A stretch of DNA of 21,360 nt. Source: an uncultured Desulfomonile sp. (lineage in GTDB: Bacteria; Desulfobacterota; Desulfomonilia; Desulfomonilales; Desulfomonilaceae). This document shows, one piece after another, positions 1 through 8,897 of the stretch. Both the position numbers and the translations under genes were made by a program. Where the stretch lies: positions 1-21,360 of the forward strand of contig CALDNG010000401.1 of assembly GCA_937915285.1 (NCBI GenBank), given 5' to 3'. The first letter of the stretch is position 1, and the number at the start of each line of letters is the position of its first letter. The notes beneath the pieces were generated by a model. The model saw only the letters and a list, made by a program, of their open reading frames with translations. It made no database searches and was not told the origin of the DNA.

Positions 1-1
1 A

Positions 2-946
2 CTTTATTACATGAACAAATCCGCCTCACGAATGCTCTCTGACAACAGCTCGCTCAAGAATTACCTGTTTGGAACGTCCAGTCTTGATGACGAGCTACGA
101 AATTATTATCCTGAAAAGCTTCTTGTAAATCTTTCCCGGGCAAACTTTGATAATGGAGACACAGTAGAGATTTTTGGGAAACGTGTAGAAATTGGAACTG
201 ACGGCAGACGCTATGAATTGCAGCTAGGACCTCAGGTAATACTGATAAGGGATATTACGGACCAGTTCCTTGTTAGCAAAGAGATTGGCAAGCTTTATCG
301 ACACGAGTTAGGGGCGGCGCTCGACATAATGGGAATAGGACTGCAAACCGCCAGGCAGATGATAAAGGACGATAAAACCGAAGACGCTCTGAATTTTATA
401 AATCAGGTCGAGTCAAAGAGGCAGCAGCTCGTGTCCATGCTCGAAGAGCGCATAGACTTCATAAGATTGCATTCGGACTCTTTTCGCATAACCCCTTCAC
501 AGGTCAACCTGAATGTCACGCTCGAAAAATGCGTATCAAGTTACAGACAGGCAGCCGTAGAGAAAAAGATCACAATTTCTGCCAATCATCTAAAGACTCA
601 TGCCGTGTATGTAAGTGGCGAGGAACGATTTCTCATTAAACTATTTGACAATCTGCTAAGGAATGCAATCAAGTTCTGTAATGAGTCCGGAGCCATAAAA
701 ATTACTCTTGGAGTCAGACGTTCGGAGGCCTTGGTCAAGCTAGAGGACAACGGCGTAGGAATACCGGAGAAAAATTTAAATAGAATTTTCAGACTGGGCT
801 TCACCACAGGAGGAAGCGGAAGAGGACTATATTTGGCCAGGAAAATAGCCCAGGCTCATTCCGGACGTATAGAAGTCAAAAGTAAAGAAGGGCAGGGCTC
901 CTCTTTCTCTGTTTTTCTTCCGCTGGTCGTGGAGGCAGAAGAATGA
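2..946 (+). CDS. Sensor histidine kinase, N-terminus cut by window edge (PAS remnant, HisKA, HATPase)
   Basis: The frame is open to the left edge. The first Met (base 11) has no ribosome-binding site in the 10 visible bases and sits where a PAS fold has already begun, so the gene probably starts outside the window. Numbering from that Met: residues 1-85 look like most of a PAS-type sensor domain ending in the typical ILIRDIT strand. H98, in RHELGAALD, is the likely phosphoacceptor of the dimerisation helix. The ATP-binding domain shows the N box (DNLLRNAIKF, about 213-222), G1 box (DNGVGI, 247-252) and G2 box (GGSGRGLYLA, 267-276). No transmembrane segment is visible in this part. The stop overlaps the next gene by ATGA, so the two kinases are probably co-translated and work in one signalling route. 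The input signal is unknown. Confidence 0.9.
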   Translation, partial: LYYMNKSASRMLSDNSSLKNYLFGTSSLDDELRNYYPEKLLVNLSRANFDNGDTVEIFGKRVEIGTDGRRYELQLGPQVILIRDITDQFLVSKEIGKLYRHELGAALDIMGIGLQTARQMIKDDKTEDALNFINQVESKRQQLVSMLEERIDFIRLHSDSFRITPSQVNLNVTLEKCVSSYRQAAVEKKITISANHLKTHAVYVSGEERFLIKLFDNLLRNAIKFCNESGAIKITLGVRRSEALVKLEDNGVGIPEKNLNRIFRLGFTTGGSGRGLYLARKIAQAHSGRIEVKSKEGQGSSFSVFLPLVVEAEE

Positions 947-2049
947 ACTCAAGGATGAGATTGCTGATAGCAGATGATGAGCCTATCATTCGCGACACTG
1001 TGCGTCTCATGCTTGGCGCAATTTATGAAATCGACCAGACGGACTCGGCCAAAGGCCTCAGAAAAACAATCAAAAAGGGATTCGACGCAGTATTGCTCGA
1101 TATAATGTTTCCAGATGGCAATGGAATAGATCTTTGCCGGGAACTAAAGGGTTCTTACCCCGATCTTACTGTCATAATAAGCTCTTCCATGGAGACGGTG
1201 GATGCATGGAATTCAGCTTTTGACGCAGGCGCCGACAGTTACATAGAAAAGAGGGAAATCCTGAATCAGGATCCACGAAAAATTTCCCTTATGATTAATA
1301 ACCTAGTGGAGAGAAACAAACTCAGACGACAGGCAGAGGATCAGAACAAGTGGCAGGCTGAGTTGCTCTCAGTCCTGTCCCACGACGTCCGGGCGCCTTT
1401 CCAGTCCGTCTTGGCCTCCCTGAATCTGTTGCAAAAAAGCGTCGTAACTCCGGAGATGAAACCAGTGATCGACGAAACGCTTGAATCGGTTCGTCAGCAA
1501 CTTGCATTCATAAACGCTCTTCTCGATTTAATGAGGCTCGAATCAGGAGTCACAAGCCTCAGATTGACACGTTTTGATCCCAATCTACCTGTTAACCAGA
1601 GTGTCCAGACGGTAAAGAGTTTGATGTCAGGAAAAAGTCTTGATCTGAAATTGAACCTTGGAACCGGTTTACCCCAGATCAGCGCCGACATCGCCCAGAT
1701 GGCCAGGCTGGTCAACAATCTGCTAAGTAACGCCATTAAATTTACCGCGCGTGGCGGATGGATTGAAGTTGCCACGAAGATGCGCTCAAAAAACGGTGTC
1801 GACGGAATCGAGATATTGGTAAAAGACAACGGAACTGGAATCAAGGAGGCTGACCGGAATTGCATCTTTGACAAATTCCGTAGGGGAAAGGATAGAGGCA
1901 CTGAAGGTGAAACAGGTTCTGGTCTCGGGCTTGCAATGTGCAAGGAAATTGTCCAGTTGCATAACGGGGAGATTTCCCTTGACAGTAAACCCGGTGAAGG
2001 AAGCGCATTCAGGATATGGTTACCCCTGGAATTTCAGAGGGACGGATAG
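943..2049 (+). CDS. Response regulator receiver-histidine kinase hybrid
   Basis: A 368-residue cytoplasmic protein with an N-terminal receiver domain followed by a kinase core. Receiver: acidic pair D11/D12, phosphoacceptor D53 in LLDIMFPDGNG, switch S80-S82, and K103 in YIEKRE. Kinase: H147 in LSHDVRAPF, N box NNLLSNAIKF (258-267), G1 DNGTGI (295-300) and G2 GSGLGLA (325-331). A likely coiled linker joins the parts at about 118-140. There is no DNA-binding output domain. The order receiver then kinase suggests that phosphorylation by a partner, probably the kinase encoded just upstream, controls this kinase. The ATG is preceded by GGAGG (931-935) and overlaps the upstream stop by 4 bases. 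An alternative ATG at 955 has a weaker site. The domain assignment is firm. The pathway is unknown. Confidence 0.93.
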   Translation: MNSRMRLLIADDEPIIRDTVRLMLGAIYEIDQTDSAKGLRKTIKKGFDAVLLDIMFPDGNGIDLCRELKGSYPDLTVIISSSMETVDAWNSAFDAGADSYIEKREILNQDPRKISLMINNLVERNKLRRQAEDQNKWQAELLSVLSHDVRAPFQSVLASLNLLQKSVVTPEMKPVIDETLESVRQQLAFINALLDLMRLESGVTSLRLTRFDPNLPVNQSVQTVKSLMSGKSLDLKLNLGTGLPQISADIAQMARLVNNLLSNAIKFTARGGWIEVATKMRSKNGVDGIEILVKDNGTGIKEADRNCIFDKFRRGKDRGTEGETGSGLGLAMCKEIVQLHNGEISLDSKPGEGSAFRIWLPLEFQRDG

Positions 2050-2061
2050 GGTTTTGATTCA

Positions 2062-2081
2062 CCACGAAAAATCGATCGTGG
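2062..2081 (+). repeat. Small inverted repeat between kinase and lipoprotein genes
   Basis: CCACGA (2062-2067) and TCGTGG (2076-2081) form a perfect 6-bp stem around an 8-base loop. There is no T-tract, so it is not a standard terminator. It lies 25 bp before the downstream ATG and could be a processing or attenuation hairpin, an operator, or chance. Confidence 0.3.
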
Positions 2082-2106
2082 ACGCAAGCCTCGAACTGGT
2101 AAGGCC

Positions 2107-2730
2107 ATGAAAAAACAAAACTGTTTGATCTATTGTGTGATCCTTGGAGCGCTTCTGACCCTTGCTGGCTCAGGATGCGACCTGGCTCCGGCAAAGCCTG
2201 AAGAGGCGTTCATTGTATACAGAGACCGAATGAAAAACGCACAGATAAACAGCGCACGTCCAATGTTATCTCAGAATTCGCTTGAGCTGGTCCAAATGAT
2301 AGAGTCTACTTACCATCCTGACCAGGCTCCTGAAAACATTGCCTTTCTCAATATCCTTGATCCTACCGCCATCCCGACACCCCTCAAGATAGAGGATACA
2401 CGTGCCAGCCTGGAGGTGAGGACTCTCAAGGGTTTGACCAGGACTGTTGTGCTAACTCGGTCGGATTCCAAGAGCAAATGGAAAGTTGATTTGACAGAAG
2501 AGCTTAGATTGCTTGGTAATTTTCTGGCGGCACGAAAAACACTGGACTCCATGCAGGAACAGGCTGGAGAGTTTGCCGCGACCTGGAAAGCTATGGACAG
2601 CCAGTTGAGTAAGAAAAATGTCACGGACAAGGACCAGGAGGCGCGAGACCATGCTCGGGAGACAAAAAAATCAACGCTCAAAAAACCGGCGAAGGCCCAG
2701 AAAAAAGGGCCTTCATCCAGGGAAGAGTAA
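2107..2730 (+). CDS. Predicted small lipoprotein with Lys-rich tail
   Basis: A 207-residue exported protein of unknown function. Residues 1-23 are a lipoprotein-type signal (MKKQN, then a hydrophobic core) ending in LAGSGC with C24 as the candidate lipidated cysteine. The glycine at -3 makes the lipobox imperfect. Residues 30-145 start with an amphipathic helix (EEAFIVYRDRMKNAQ) and end in strands with KWKVDLTEEL. The pattern recalls small NTF2-like/DUF4878-type lipoproteins, but this is only a resemblance. The last 40 residues are a highly charged, Lys-rich, probably disordered tail. It follows the two kinase genes by 57 bp on the same strand and converges on gatB with only 15 bp between stops. 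The start is supported by the signal peptide. The Shine-Dalgarno sequence is weak (AAGG very close to ATG). Confidence 0.8.
   Translation: MKKQNCLIYCVILGALLTLAGSGCDLAPAKPEEAFIVYRDRMKNAQINSARPMLSQNSLELVQMIESTYHPDQAPENIAFLNILDPTAIPTPLKIEDTRASLEVRTLKGLTRTVVLTRSDSKSKWKVDLTEELRLLGNFLAARKTLDSMQEQAGEFAATWKAMDSQLSKKNVTDKDQEARDHARETKKSTLKKPAKAQKKGPSSREE
2691..2714 (-). terminator. Candidate rho-independent terminator of the gatCAB operon
   Basis: GAAGGCCC (2691-2698) and GGGCCTTC (2707-2714) form a perfect 8-bp GC-rich stem with an 8-base loop. Read on the - strand, the hairpin lies about 30 bases beyond the gatB stop and is followed after five bases (GCCGG) by six T. It sits inside the last codons of the convergent lipoprotein gene, so the sequence does double duty as coding DNA and terminator. 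The offset T-tract keeps confidence moderate. Confidence 0.5.
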
Positions 2731-2745
2731 ATAATGCGAGCCGAA

Positions 2746-4188
2746 TCATCCTTGAGACAATTTTGACAACTGTTCCGCAAGTAACTTGTTAAGCATCCCA
2801 GGATTGGCTTTGCCCTTGGACGCCTTCATGGCCTGTCCCACAAAGAAACCCATCACCTGAGTCTTTCCGCTAAGATACTTGCTCACTTCGTTGGGGTTGT
2901 CCTTCAGAATCTGCAAGATTATGTTTTCAAGTTCCGAGGTGTCTGAGACCTGCATGAGGCCTTTTTCCTGGACAATTTTTGCAGGATCCTCGCCTGTGGC
3001 CCACATGTCATCGAACACAGTCTTGGCGATCTTGCCGGATATTTTTCCTTCCTCAATCATCTGAAGCAGCGAGGCCAGTTGTGATGGTTTCACAAATATT
3101 TGGCTGAATGACTTCTCATCCGCTTTTAAAGCCCTCATGAATTCAGTCATTATCCAGTTGCTGACCGACTTGGGGTTATTGAAGGATTTAACAACTTCTT
3201 CAAAATATTCTGCAAGTTCCCTCGAGGCTGTGAGCACTCCCGCGTCGTAAGAAGGTATCCCAAATTCGCTGATGAAGCGTTCTTTTTTTTCTGCAGGCAG
3301 TTCAGGCAGTGTTTGTCTTATTTGATCCACCCATTCTTCGGGCACATGCAACGGCAGTAGGTCCGGGTCTGGGAAATATCTGTAATCGTGCGCCTGTTCC
3401 TTGCTACGCATGGAAACGGTGGATCCAGTCACCGGGTCAAAGAGTCTGGTTTCCTGCACGATCCTGCCACCGTCCCTCAACACATCAGTGTGCCTTTCAA
3501 TTTCATATTGAAGGCCTCGCTGGACGTTACGGAACGAATTCATATTCTTAAGTTCAGTTTTTGTCCCTAAAGCCGTAGTTCCAACCGGCCTCAAAGAGAC
3601 ATTCGCGTCACACCTGAAGCTTCCTTCCTCCATGTTCCCATCGCATATTCGCAGGTAGACAAGCACCGAATGAAGCGTTTTCAAATAACTCGCTGCTTCT
3701 TCAGGTGACCTCATATCCGGTTCTGAAACGATTTCAATCAGCGGTACGCCGGTTCTGTTGAGATCAACGTAGGAAACAGGCTTGAATTCGTCATGAACAA
3801 GTTTTCCCGCATCCTCTTCCATGTGAATCCTGGTAATTCCGATTTTTCTCTGACCGCTCTCTGTTTCCACCATCACCCAGCCATGCTCTGAAATAGGCAG
3901 TTCATACTGGGATATTTGGTAGTTCTTGGGCAAATCCGGATAATAATAGTTTTTTCGGGCAAACCTGCTGAATTCATTAATCCGGCAATTGCACGCTAGG
4001 GCCATCTTGATCGTGAATTCAAGAGCCTTTCGGTTGAATACCGGCAGAGTTCCGGGCATGCCCTGACAAATCGGACATGTGTTCATGTTGGGCTGCGCCC
4101 CAAACCTAGTCGAGCACGAACAAAAGGCCTTAGAATCCGTGAGTAATTGAGCGTGAATCTCCAGTCCTATAACAGCTTCGTATTCCAT
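2746..4188 (-). CDS. gatB: Asp-tRNA(Asn)/Glu-tRNA(Gln) amidotransferase subunit B
   Basis: A 480-residue full-length GatB. It is the tRNA-binding and kinase subunit that activates misacylated Glu-tRNA(Gln) or Asp-tRNA(Asn) with ATP and receives ammonia from GatA. Visible hallmarks: the N-terminal [13 protein letters not shown], a CxC...CxxC zinc site (C23, C25, C38, C41) followed by GMPGTLPV, the cradle-domain segments [19 protein letters not shown] and [24 protein letters not shown], and the C-terminal helical and YqeY-like domains (about 300-478) ending in [16 protein letters not shown]. The ATG follows GAGGGG, which overlaps the gatA stop, so translation is coupled to gatA (7-bp gap). It is the last gene of gatC-gatA-gatB. 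Its presence means that amidated Gln- and/or Asn-tRNA is made by the indirect route. Confidence 0.97.
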   Translation of the reverse strand: MEYEAVIGLEIHAQLLTDSKAFCSCSTRFGAQPNMNTCPICQGMPGTLPVFNRKALEFTIKMALACNCRINEFSRFARKNYYYPDLPKNYQISQYELPISEHGWVMVETESGQRKIGITRIHMEEDAGKLVHDEFKPVSYVDLNRTGVPLIEIVSEPDMRSPEEAASYLKTLHSVLVYLRICDGNMEEGSFRCDANVSLRPVGTTALGTKTELKNMNSFRNVQRGLQYEIERHTDVLRDGGRIVQETRLFDPVTGSTVSMRSKEQAHDYRYFPDPDLLPLHVPEEWVDQIRQTLPELPAEKKERFISEFGIPSYDAGVLTASRELAEYFEEVVKSFNNPKSVSNWIMTEFMRALKADEKSFSQIFVKPSQLASLLQMIEEGKISGKIAKTVFDDMWATGEDPAKIVQEKGLMQVSDTSELENIILQILKDNPNEVSKYLSGKTQVMGFFVGQAMKASKGKANPGMLNKLLAEQLSKLSQG

Positions 4189-4195
4189 AGTCCCC

Positions 4196-5665
4196 TCAGT
4201 TAACCTTCAGCGATGGCCTGGCGAGGTGGCGCTTGGCACAGTTCTGGAAGGCAGACGATAATTGTATGAGTTTGGATTCCTTAAAGTGCGACGCTATGAG
4301 CTGGATGCCGATGGGCAGCCCTTCAGAGGATAAGCCCCCTGGTATGGAAATCCCAGGCAAGCCCGCCATGTTTACAGGGATTGTGAAAACATCGGTGAGA
4401 TACATCTGCATCGGGTCATCAATCTTTTCTCCAATCCTGAAAGCAGGCGCCGGCGCTGTGGGGCAGAGGATAGCGTCACAGGATTCGAAAGCCTTCTTGA
4501 AGTCCTCGGTTATTAGAGTTCGTATTTTGGCAGCCTTCAGGTAGTAGGCGTCATAGTATCCGGAAGATAGGGCATAGGTTCCTAGCATGATGCGTCGTTT
4601 GACTTCTTGGCCAAATCCTGCGGCCCTGGATTTACAATACATGTCAATCATACCCTCTACATCCGGGGCTCTGAAACCATACTTTACACCATCATAGCGA
4701 GCCAGGTTTGACGAGGCTTCACAAGGCGCTATCACATAATATGCGGCAATACCGTAATCTAGATGTGGAAGTGAAAGCTCGATGAATTTTACCCCTAGGT
4801 CCTCAAAAACCCTTTTTGCATCAGCCAGCACATTTTCCACATCCCGGTTTTCTATTTTTTCGAGAAACTGGGAAGGAGCCCCGATGGTCATTCCTCCCAC
4901 CGATGTGTTCAGGAAGGCTGTGAAGTCCGGGTGATTCACCGGAGCTGACGTCGAATCCATAGGGTCATGCCCGCAGATGAGATTTAGAAGTAAGGCTATA
5001 TCATTTACATCCCGCGCAAACGGGCCTATCTGGTCCAGGCTCGAGGCGTATGCCACAAGACCGAACCTAGACACTGATCCATAAGTCGGTTTCATGCCTG
5101 AAACCCCGCAATAAGATGCAGGAAGTCTTATAGATCCACCGGTATCCGAACCTAGGGAAACAGTTGTTTCGCAGGCTGCGACAGAAGCAGCCGAACCTCC
5201 GCTTGAGCCGCCCGGCGTAAGGTCCAACCCCCAGGGGTTTCTCGTGGGACCCCAGTGGGATGTCTCAGTTGAAGACCCCATCGCAAATTCATCCATGTTT
5301 GCGCTGCCCAGGATTACCATACCTTCACGTTCGAGCTTTTCCACTACCGTAGCATTATAGGGCGGTTTGAAATTCTCAAGTATTTTTGAGCCGCATGTAG
5401 TTCTTCGTCCTTTAAAACACATGTTATCTTTTATGGCTATTGGTATGCCAGTCAGGGGAGAAGACGCGCCGGACGCCAGGAGACTATCAGCTCGGCGGGC
5501 AGACTCCAGGGCTGCCTCCTCATCCAGGCTTACAAACGCCCTGACGTCAGGTTCAACCTCTTTGATGCGATCAAGAACAGATTGTGTTATCTCCACCGAA
5601 GATGTTTTTCCCTGCCTAAGCAAACTCATCAATTCATGTGCGGATTTACTGAAAAGGTCAGACAA
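4196..5665 (-). CDS. gatA: Asp-tRNA(Asn)/Glu-tRNA(Gln) amidotransferase subunit A
   Basis: A 489-residue amidase-signature enzyme that hydrolyses glutamine (or asparagine) and channels ammonia to GatB. The Ser-cisSer-Lys triad is intact: K79 in IAIKDN, S154 in the [10 protein letters not shown] signature, and S178 in GSDTGGSIR, the same positions as in well-studied GatA proteins. [21 protein letters not shown] and the TPTAPAPAF region ([11 protein letters not shown] here) also fit. The start codon is TTG (5665-5663), with GGGAG six bases upstream (5672-5676). The next in-frame Met (residue 13) would cut into the first helix, so TTG is preferred. It sits 44 bp after gatC and 7 bp before gatB. 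Confidence 0.97.
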   Translation of the reverse strand: MSDLFSKSAHELMSLLRQGKTSSVEITQSVLDRIKEVEPDVRAFVSLDEEAALESARRADSLLASGASSPLTGIPIAIKDNMCFKGRRTTCGSKILENFKPPYNATVVEKLEREGMVILGSANMDEFAMGSSTETSHWGPTRNPWGLDLTPGGSSGGSAASVAACETTVSLGSDTGGSIRLPASYCGVSGMKPTYGSVSRFGLVAYASSLDQIGPFARDVNDIALLLNLICGHDPMDSTSAPVNHPDFTAFLNTSVGGMTIGAPSQFLEKIENRDVENVLADAKRVFEDLGVKFIELSLPHLDYGIAAYYVIAPCEASSNLARYDGVKYGFRAPDVEGMIDMYCKSRAAGFGQEVKRRIMLGTYALSSGYYDAYYLKAAKIRTLITEDFKKAFESCDAILCPTAPAPAFRIGEKIDDPMQMYLTDVFTIPVNMAGLPGISIPGGLSSEGLPIGIQLIASHFKESKLIQLSSAFQNCAKRHLARPSLKVN

Positions 5666-5709
5666 AGGATTCTCCCTTTCTACAAGACAGTTTCGAGAGT
5701 TTATCGTTT

Positions 5710-5997
5710 TTAATCTATGATTTTGGGTACCTTGAAAGAGGTGCCTTCAATTGATGGCGCATTTGAAAGGGCCGCCTCAATGGGCAAAGAGGGTTTGACC
5801 ACGTCATCCCTCAATGGATTGAACAATTCCACAGGACTGGCCATAGGTGGGACATTTTCGGTATCCACTTCTGCCAGGGTGTCCATGTATTTTAAAATAT
5901 CATCGAGCTGGCTCAAGTATTTGGCCTTCTCTTCCTGCGTCAGGTGAAGTCTACCTAATACAGCCACATAATCGACCTGTTCCGGGGTTATTTTCAC
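5710..5997 (-). CDS. gatC: Asp-tRNA(Asn)/Glu-tRNA(Gln) amidotransferase subunit C
   Basis: A 95-residue GatC, the small subunit that wraps around and stabilises GatA at the GatA-GatB interface. Hallmarks are VDYVAVLGRLHLTQEEKAKY at the N-terminus, a central LDDILKYMDTLAEVDTENVPPM, and the C-terminal PLRDDVVKPSL. The length is typical. The start codon is GTG (5997-5995), with GAGG six bases upstream (6004-6007). First gene of gatC-gatA-gatB, with a candidate promoter just upstream. Confidence 0.96.
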   Translation of the reverse strand: MKITPEQVDYVAVLGRLHLTQEEKAKYLSQLDDILKYMDTLAEVDTENVPPMASPVELFNPLRDDVVKPSLPIEAALSNAPSIEGTSFKVPKIID

Positions 5998-6048
5998 AGT
6001 TAGCCTCTAATCTGGTGAGTTATTTTCATCCTATCTTAAAACTTCAAC

Positions 6049-6075
6049 TTTATAATTGGAAAATTCAACAGTCAA
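6049..6075 (-). promoter_or_regulatory. Candidate sigma-70 promoter for gatCAB
   Basis: On the - strand, TTGACT (6075-6070) and TATAAA (6054-6049) are separated by 15 bp, slightly short of the ideal 17. They lie 52 bp upstream of the gatC GTG, in the 135-bp gap after the cytochrome gene. Found by eye; no transcript data. Confidence 0.38.
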
Positions 6076-6132
6076 GCCGGAGCTTATGGAGCTGAATAAA
6101 TGAACAGCCCTTGAGTTCCAGACTAAGTTGCT

Positions 6133-8076
6133 CTATTGTATAAGTTCCCGTGACCATTGGTATTTATGTCTGACGGAAGGGTTGGTTAATTTATCCACCA
6201 CTTCTTTTGGTAGGGGGCCTGCAGGCGCTTCATGCAGACTGAACTGCGTCGGTCTACCCTGATCGTCCATGAATGAATCCCACTTGAAAAGTTTTCCCGG
6301 GACAAGGCTTTCGGCTTGCATCAGAGGATATATGGCAGGCTTCTCAATTCCTTTGAGGGTTTCCCCCATGCCTGCAGCCTTTGAACTACCGTGGCAATCA
6401 TGGCAACTTCTTCCCAGCTTTGAGGTCGTGTGAGGGGTATAAGGGTTAACTATGAAAGCAGGGCGTTTTTCGCCTGTGTCAGGAACAACCCTGTCCCAAA
6501 CGGCCAAGTCATTCCTGTCCACATACGATATTACATATTGATACATGGGCCTCAAAACCGTGACCATGCCTTTGGAATCAAGACCGAGTGGAGGATTTGA
6601 CCACCTTCGCAGTATCCAGCCCCTGTACCAGACTCCTATTCGGGAACGATTGTTCAGCCAATCAAAAGAATAGGGTGGCTTCCAGTCATCCTCCGGTAGG
6701 TTGGGTGTTCTTCCCTCTTTAGGTGGAATGAGTTCTGCAAATGCTCCGGCGTAACGCTTGATAAGCGCCTGCGCCTGAGGGTCATTCTGCGACGCGTTGA
6801 TAGACCACTTCCAATATTCCGGCCTCTCATCGAGCATCAAATTGAGGCCATAGTCCTGAAAAGACCATGCCGCATGACAAGCTGAACAGGCAAGCTTCCC
6901 GGAATGGGCTTTAATACTGTGAGCCATAATTTCGGCATTCCATTTCGGGATATGCCTCTCTTTTTTCCCCATCAAAATAAGGTTTCCTGCAACGTCTGAA
7001 AGCACCGAGGGGTGATTGCCATCAACATGACAGCCGCTGCAAGTAATCCTGACATTTTTTGTAAGCCCTTCTGGAGGTTTTCCTGTTCCGTGTATCTCGT
7101 CAAGGGTGTGGCAATCCGCACAACCCATTGAAGCCCTGAAGTGGGTATCCGGGCTCAGCCTGTGTTGCTCCGAACCATAAATGGTTGGGGCCTGATGTCC
7201 GCCAACAATTGGCGACTTGAATCCGCGATTATGGTCCTTTTCATAAAGGCCAACGAAATCAGAGCCCACGTGGTTTGAATTGTGACATTTGAGACACGCT
7301 GTCACACCCACGTTTCTCACAATGGCGTGATAAGAAGGTTTTCCGGCGCTGGTGTTGGAGTAGGCAATGTGACAGGCTGAGCATCCCTTGCCTTTGCTCT
7401 CTCCAGGGCGATTGGAACCCTTGGTGTGAAGGTGACACCGCAGACAGGACCTGCGCAGTAGGTCAGCGCCCAGGTTGATGGAAATTTGCTCCCCTTTTTC
7501 CATTCCCTCAGCAGATGAAGCCGACTCTTGAATTGTACTCAAGAAAGATGACGGATCTGGCGCCTCGGTTAGGTTGAATTCGCTCACAGTGGCATAGAAG
7601 GGTTTTGAGCACTCCTTTGCCCCAAAAGCGAACAAGGTTTGGTTGATCATCCTGGGAGACAAAGCCATGGGCGATCGTTTAACCTTGTGCGTCACTTCCG
7701 GGTGACATTTTCCACATGTATTATCAACGACACACAGTGATCCAGGGTCCGGTATAAGTCCTTTGTGCGCCTGTTCCTTGACATCTGCGCTTATGTCACC
7801 GCCGTGGCATTTATCGCATGAAATGGCGTGCGAAGGGTCCATTCGTGAATTATCCTGGTGACATGACACGCATCGGGGAGATCCTTTGCATTCGACCAGA
7901 GCTTCAATAGATGGCTTTGATCCCCACCATTCCGGATAGAGTTCAACCACGCCTGAAGTGATAGCATTGTCTTGCGGAACCAGACTGATGTCTGTTTCAG
8001 TTGGCGCACCATGCCCCGCAGAAATAGTGATGGACGACAAGACAGTCAAGACAAGAATGATCTTTAGCAGTTTCAT
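6133..8076 (-). CDS. Periplasmic decahaem cytochrome c
   Basis: A 647-residue exported cytochrome. Residues 1-24 form a Sec signal peptide (MKLLK, hydrophobic core, cleavage near GHGA/PTE). Ten CxxCH haem-attachment motifs start at C69, C87, C121, C211, C232, C261, C319, C346, C397 and C558. The first nine lie between 69 and 401. The tenth is isolated behind a 150-residue Trp/Pro-rich stretch (about 405-555). No CxxCK-type catalytic haem site is present, so an electron-transfer role is more likely than an octahaem nitrite/tetrathionate reductase. Extra cysteines C63 and C115 each precede a haem motif by C-x5-C spacing, and C156 is unpaired. I do not recognise the subfamily or redox partner. 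It follows the small Cys-rich secreted protein gene by 46 bp on the same strand, and a good Shine-Dalgarno is not evident close to the ATG. Confidence 0.92.
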   Translation of the reverse strand: MKLLKIILVLTVLSSITISAGHGAPTETDISLVPQDNAITSGVVELYPEWWGSKPSIEALVECKGSPRCVSCHQDNSRMDPSHAISCDKCHGGDISADVKEQAHKGLIPDPGSLCVVDNTCGKCHPEVTHKVKRSPMALSPRMINQTLFAFGAKECSKPFYATVSEFNLTEAPDPSSFLSTIQESASSAEGMEKGEQISINLGADLLRRSCLRCHLHTKGSNRPGESKGKGCSACHIAYSNTSAGKPSYHAIVRNVGVTACLKCHNSNHVGSDFVGLYEKDHNRGFKSPIVGGHQAPTIYGSEQHRLSPDTHFRASMGCADCHTLDEIHGTGKPPEGLTKNVRITCSGCHVDGNHPSVLSDVAGNLILMGKKERHIPKWNAEIMAHSIKAHSGKLACSACHAAWSFQDYGLNLMLDERPEYWKWSINASQNDPQAQALIKRYAGAFAELIPPKEGRTPNLPEDDWKPPYSFDWLNNRSRIGVWYRGWILRRWSNPPLGLDSKGMVTVLRPMYQYVISYVDRNDLAVWDRVVPDTGEKRPAFIVNPYTPHTTSKLGRSCHDCHGSSKAAGMGETLKGIEKPAIYPLMQAESLVPGKLFKWDSFMDDQGRPTQFSLHEAPAGPLPKEVVDKLTNPSVRHKYQWSRELIQ

Positions 8077-8122
8077 GCAGTTCAGTCGAATTAATCAATT
8101 CCTCGGAGGCTCTTGAAAATCA

Positions 8123-8713
8123 TTATCGGAACTGTCCGACGATTCTCTCCAGTTGTCCGGTTGGTAAAGCGCCACCGGTTGGATTGTTGATTCCAAAACT
8201 GACCAGAACATCTTGAACAGCGCGCAGGGCTACAGCATGATTTGGGTGCTGCGGCGGTATTCCGTTCATTACGAGGATTTGTCCGGCTGCCTCAAATTCT
8301 CGGCCTGGAACAAGATTCAACGGATTGGGCCAAACGAATTCAGCTCTTCTAGGCTGAGGTCTGGCAGGCTGTTCTTGGGCAGCTACCGTTGGCTGTTCAA
8401 CAGGTCTTTGTCGCTGTGGTTTTTCAGACTGCTGAGCCGGCCTGGCTGCAGGAACCGACTCCTTGGCATTTCCAGATATGCAGTGATCCGGATTCCTGAA
8501 ACATTTGAGCCTGCATTGCTCCGCGAAATATTCATCGAGACCCGAGGCGCCGCAGCAGCTATAGCATTGGTCTCTGGTCTGCTGGGCCTCGACCGAACAG
8601 AAAACCCCAAAAGCCAGACTCATAAATATGCCTGTCAGGATGATCGCAGGAACTCTTAAAACGGGTTTTAGGCAAAAGTAACGACATTTTTCATACTCAA
8701 TAGTGGTATTCAT
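8123..8713 (-). CDS. Small secreted Cys-rich protein of unknown function
   Basis: A 196-residue hypothetical protein. A long basic N-region plus hydrophobic segment (about 21-44, ending SVEA/QQ) looks like a signal peptide. The mature protein begins with a compact cysteine module, C50-x2-C53-C54-x12-C67-x3-C71-x6-C78, likely a disulfide-bonded knot. Next comes a Pro/Gln/Arg-rich linker (about 84-124), then a 70-residue C-terminal domain (FVWPNPLNLVPGREFEAAG onwards) whose end (AVQDVLVSFG...LPTGQLERIV) faintly recalls peptidoglycan-binding repeats; that is a guess. The ATG has a strong AAGGAGG upstream. The gene lies 46 bp before the decahaem cytochrome gene and is probably co-transcribed, which suggests a periplasmic role, perhaps with that cytochrome. 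The family is not recognised. Confidence 0.78.
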   Translation of the reverse strand: MNTTIEYEKCRYFCLKPVLRVPAIILTGIFMSLAFGVFCSVEAQQTRDQCYSCCGASGLDEYFAEQCRLKCFRNPDHCISGNAKESVPAARPAQQSEKPQRQRPVEQPTVAAQEQPARPQPRRAEFVWPNPLNLVPGREFEAAGQILVMNGIPPQHPNHAVALRAVQDVLVSFGINNPTGGALPTGQLERIVGQFR

Positions 8714-8897
8714 GAGCCGAGCCTCCTTGAACGATTTGTCAGGAAGTTAGAAACCTTCTTTTCGATAAACAAGACATTTCCCTTGATAGTCCGGTCGATG
8801 AGTCACTGGAACGTTATCATCAGTCTAGCTCGCCTTAGTTCAAAAGAGCCGCTTAGTCAAGTTAGACCCTGAAGTGAAATTCTATCTGAATAATTTA
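8714..8897. other. Intergenic region upstream of the Cys-rich protein gene
   Basis: An AT-rich 184-bp gap between two - strand genes. It probably holds the promoter for the Cys-rich protein/cytochrome pair. On the - strand TTGACT and TTGAAC boxes are visible (around 8840-8860), but neither has a convincing -10 at the right distance. No clear terminator hairpin for the upstream lipoprotein gene was found. Confidence 0.3.

Noticed and set aside
1494..1943. 149-codon open frame antisense to the receiver-kinase gene
   Set aside because: It is fully contained in a gene with clear kinase motifs and shows no coding signals of its own.
8213..8659. 148-codon open frame on the + strand opposite the Cys-rich protein gene
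   Set aside because: No ribosome site or recognisable features; the - strand frame has a strong AAGGAGG and a signal peptide.
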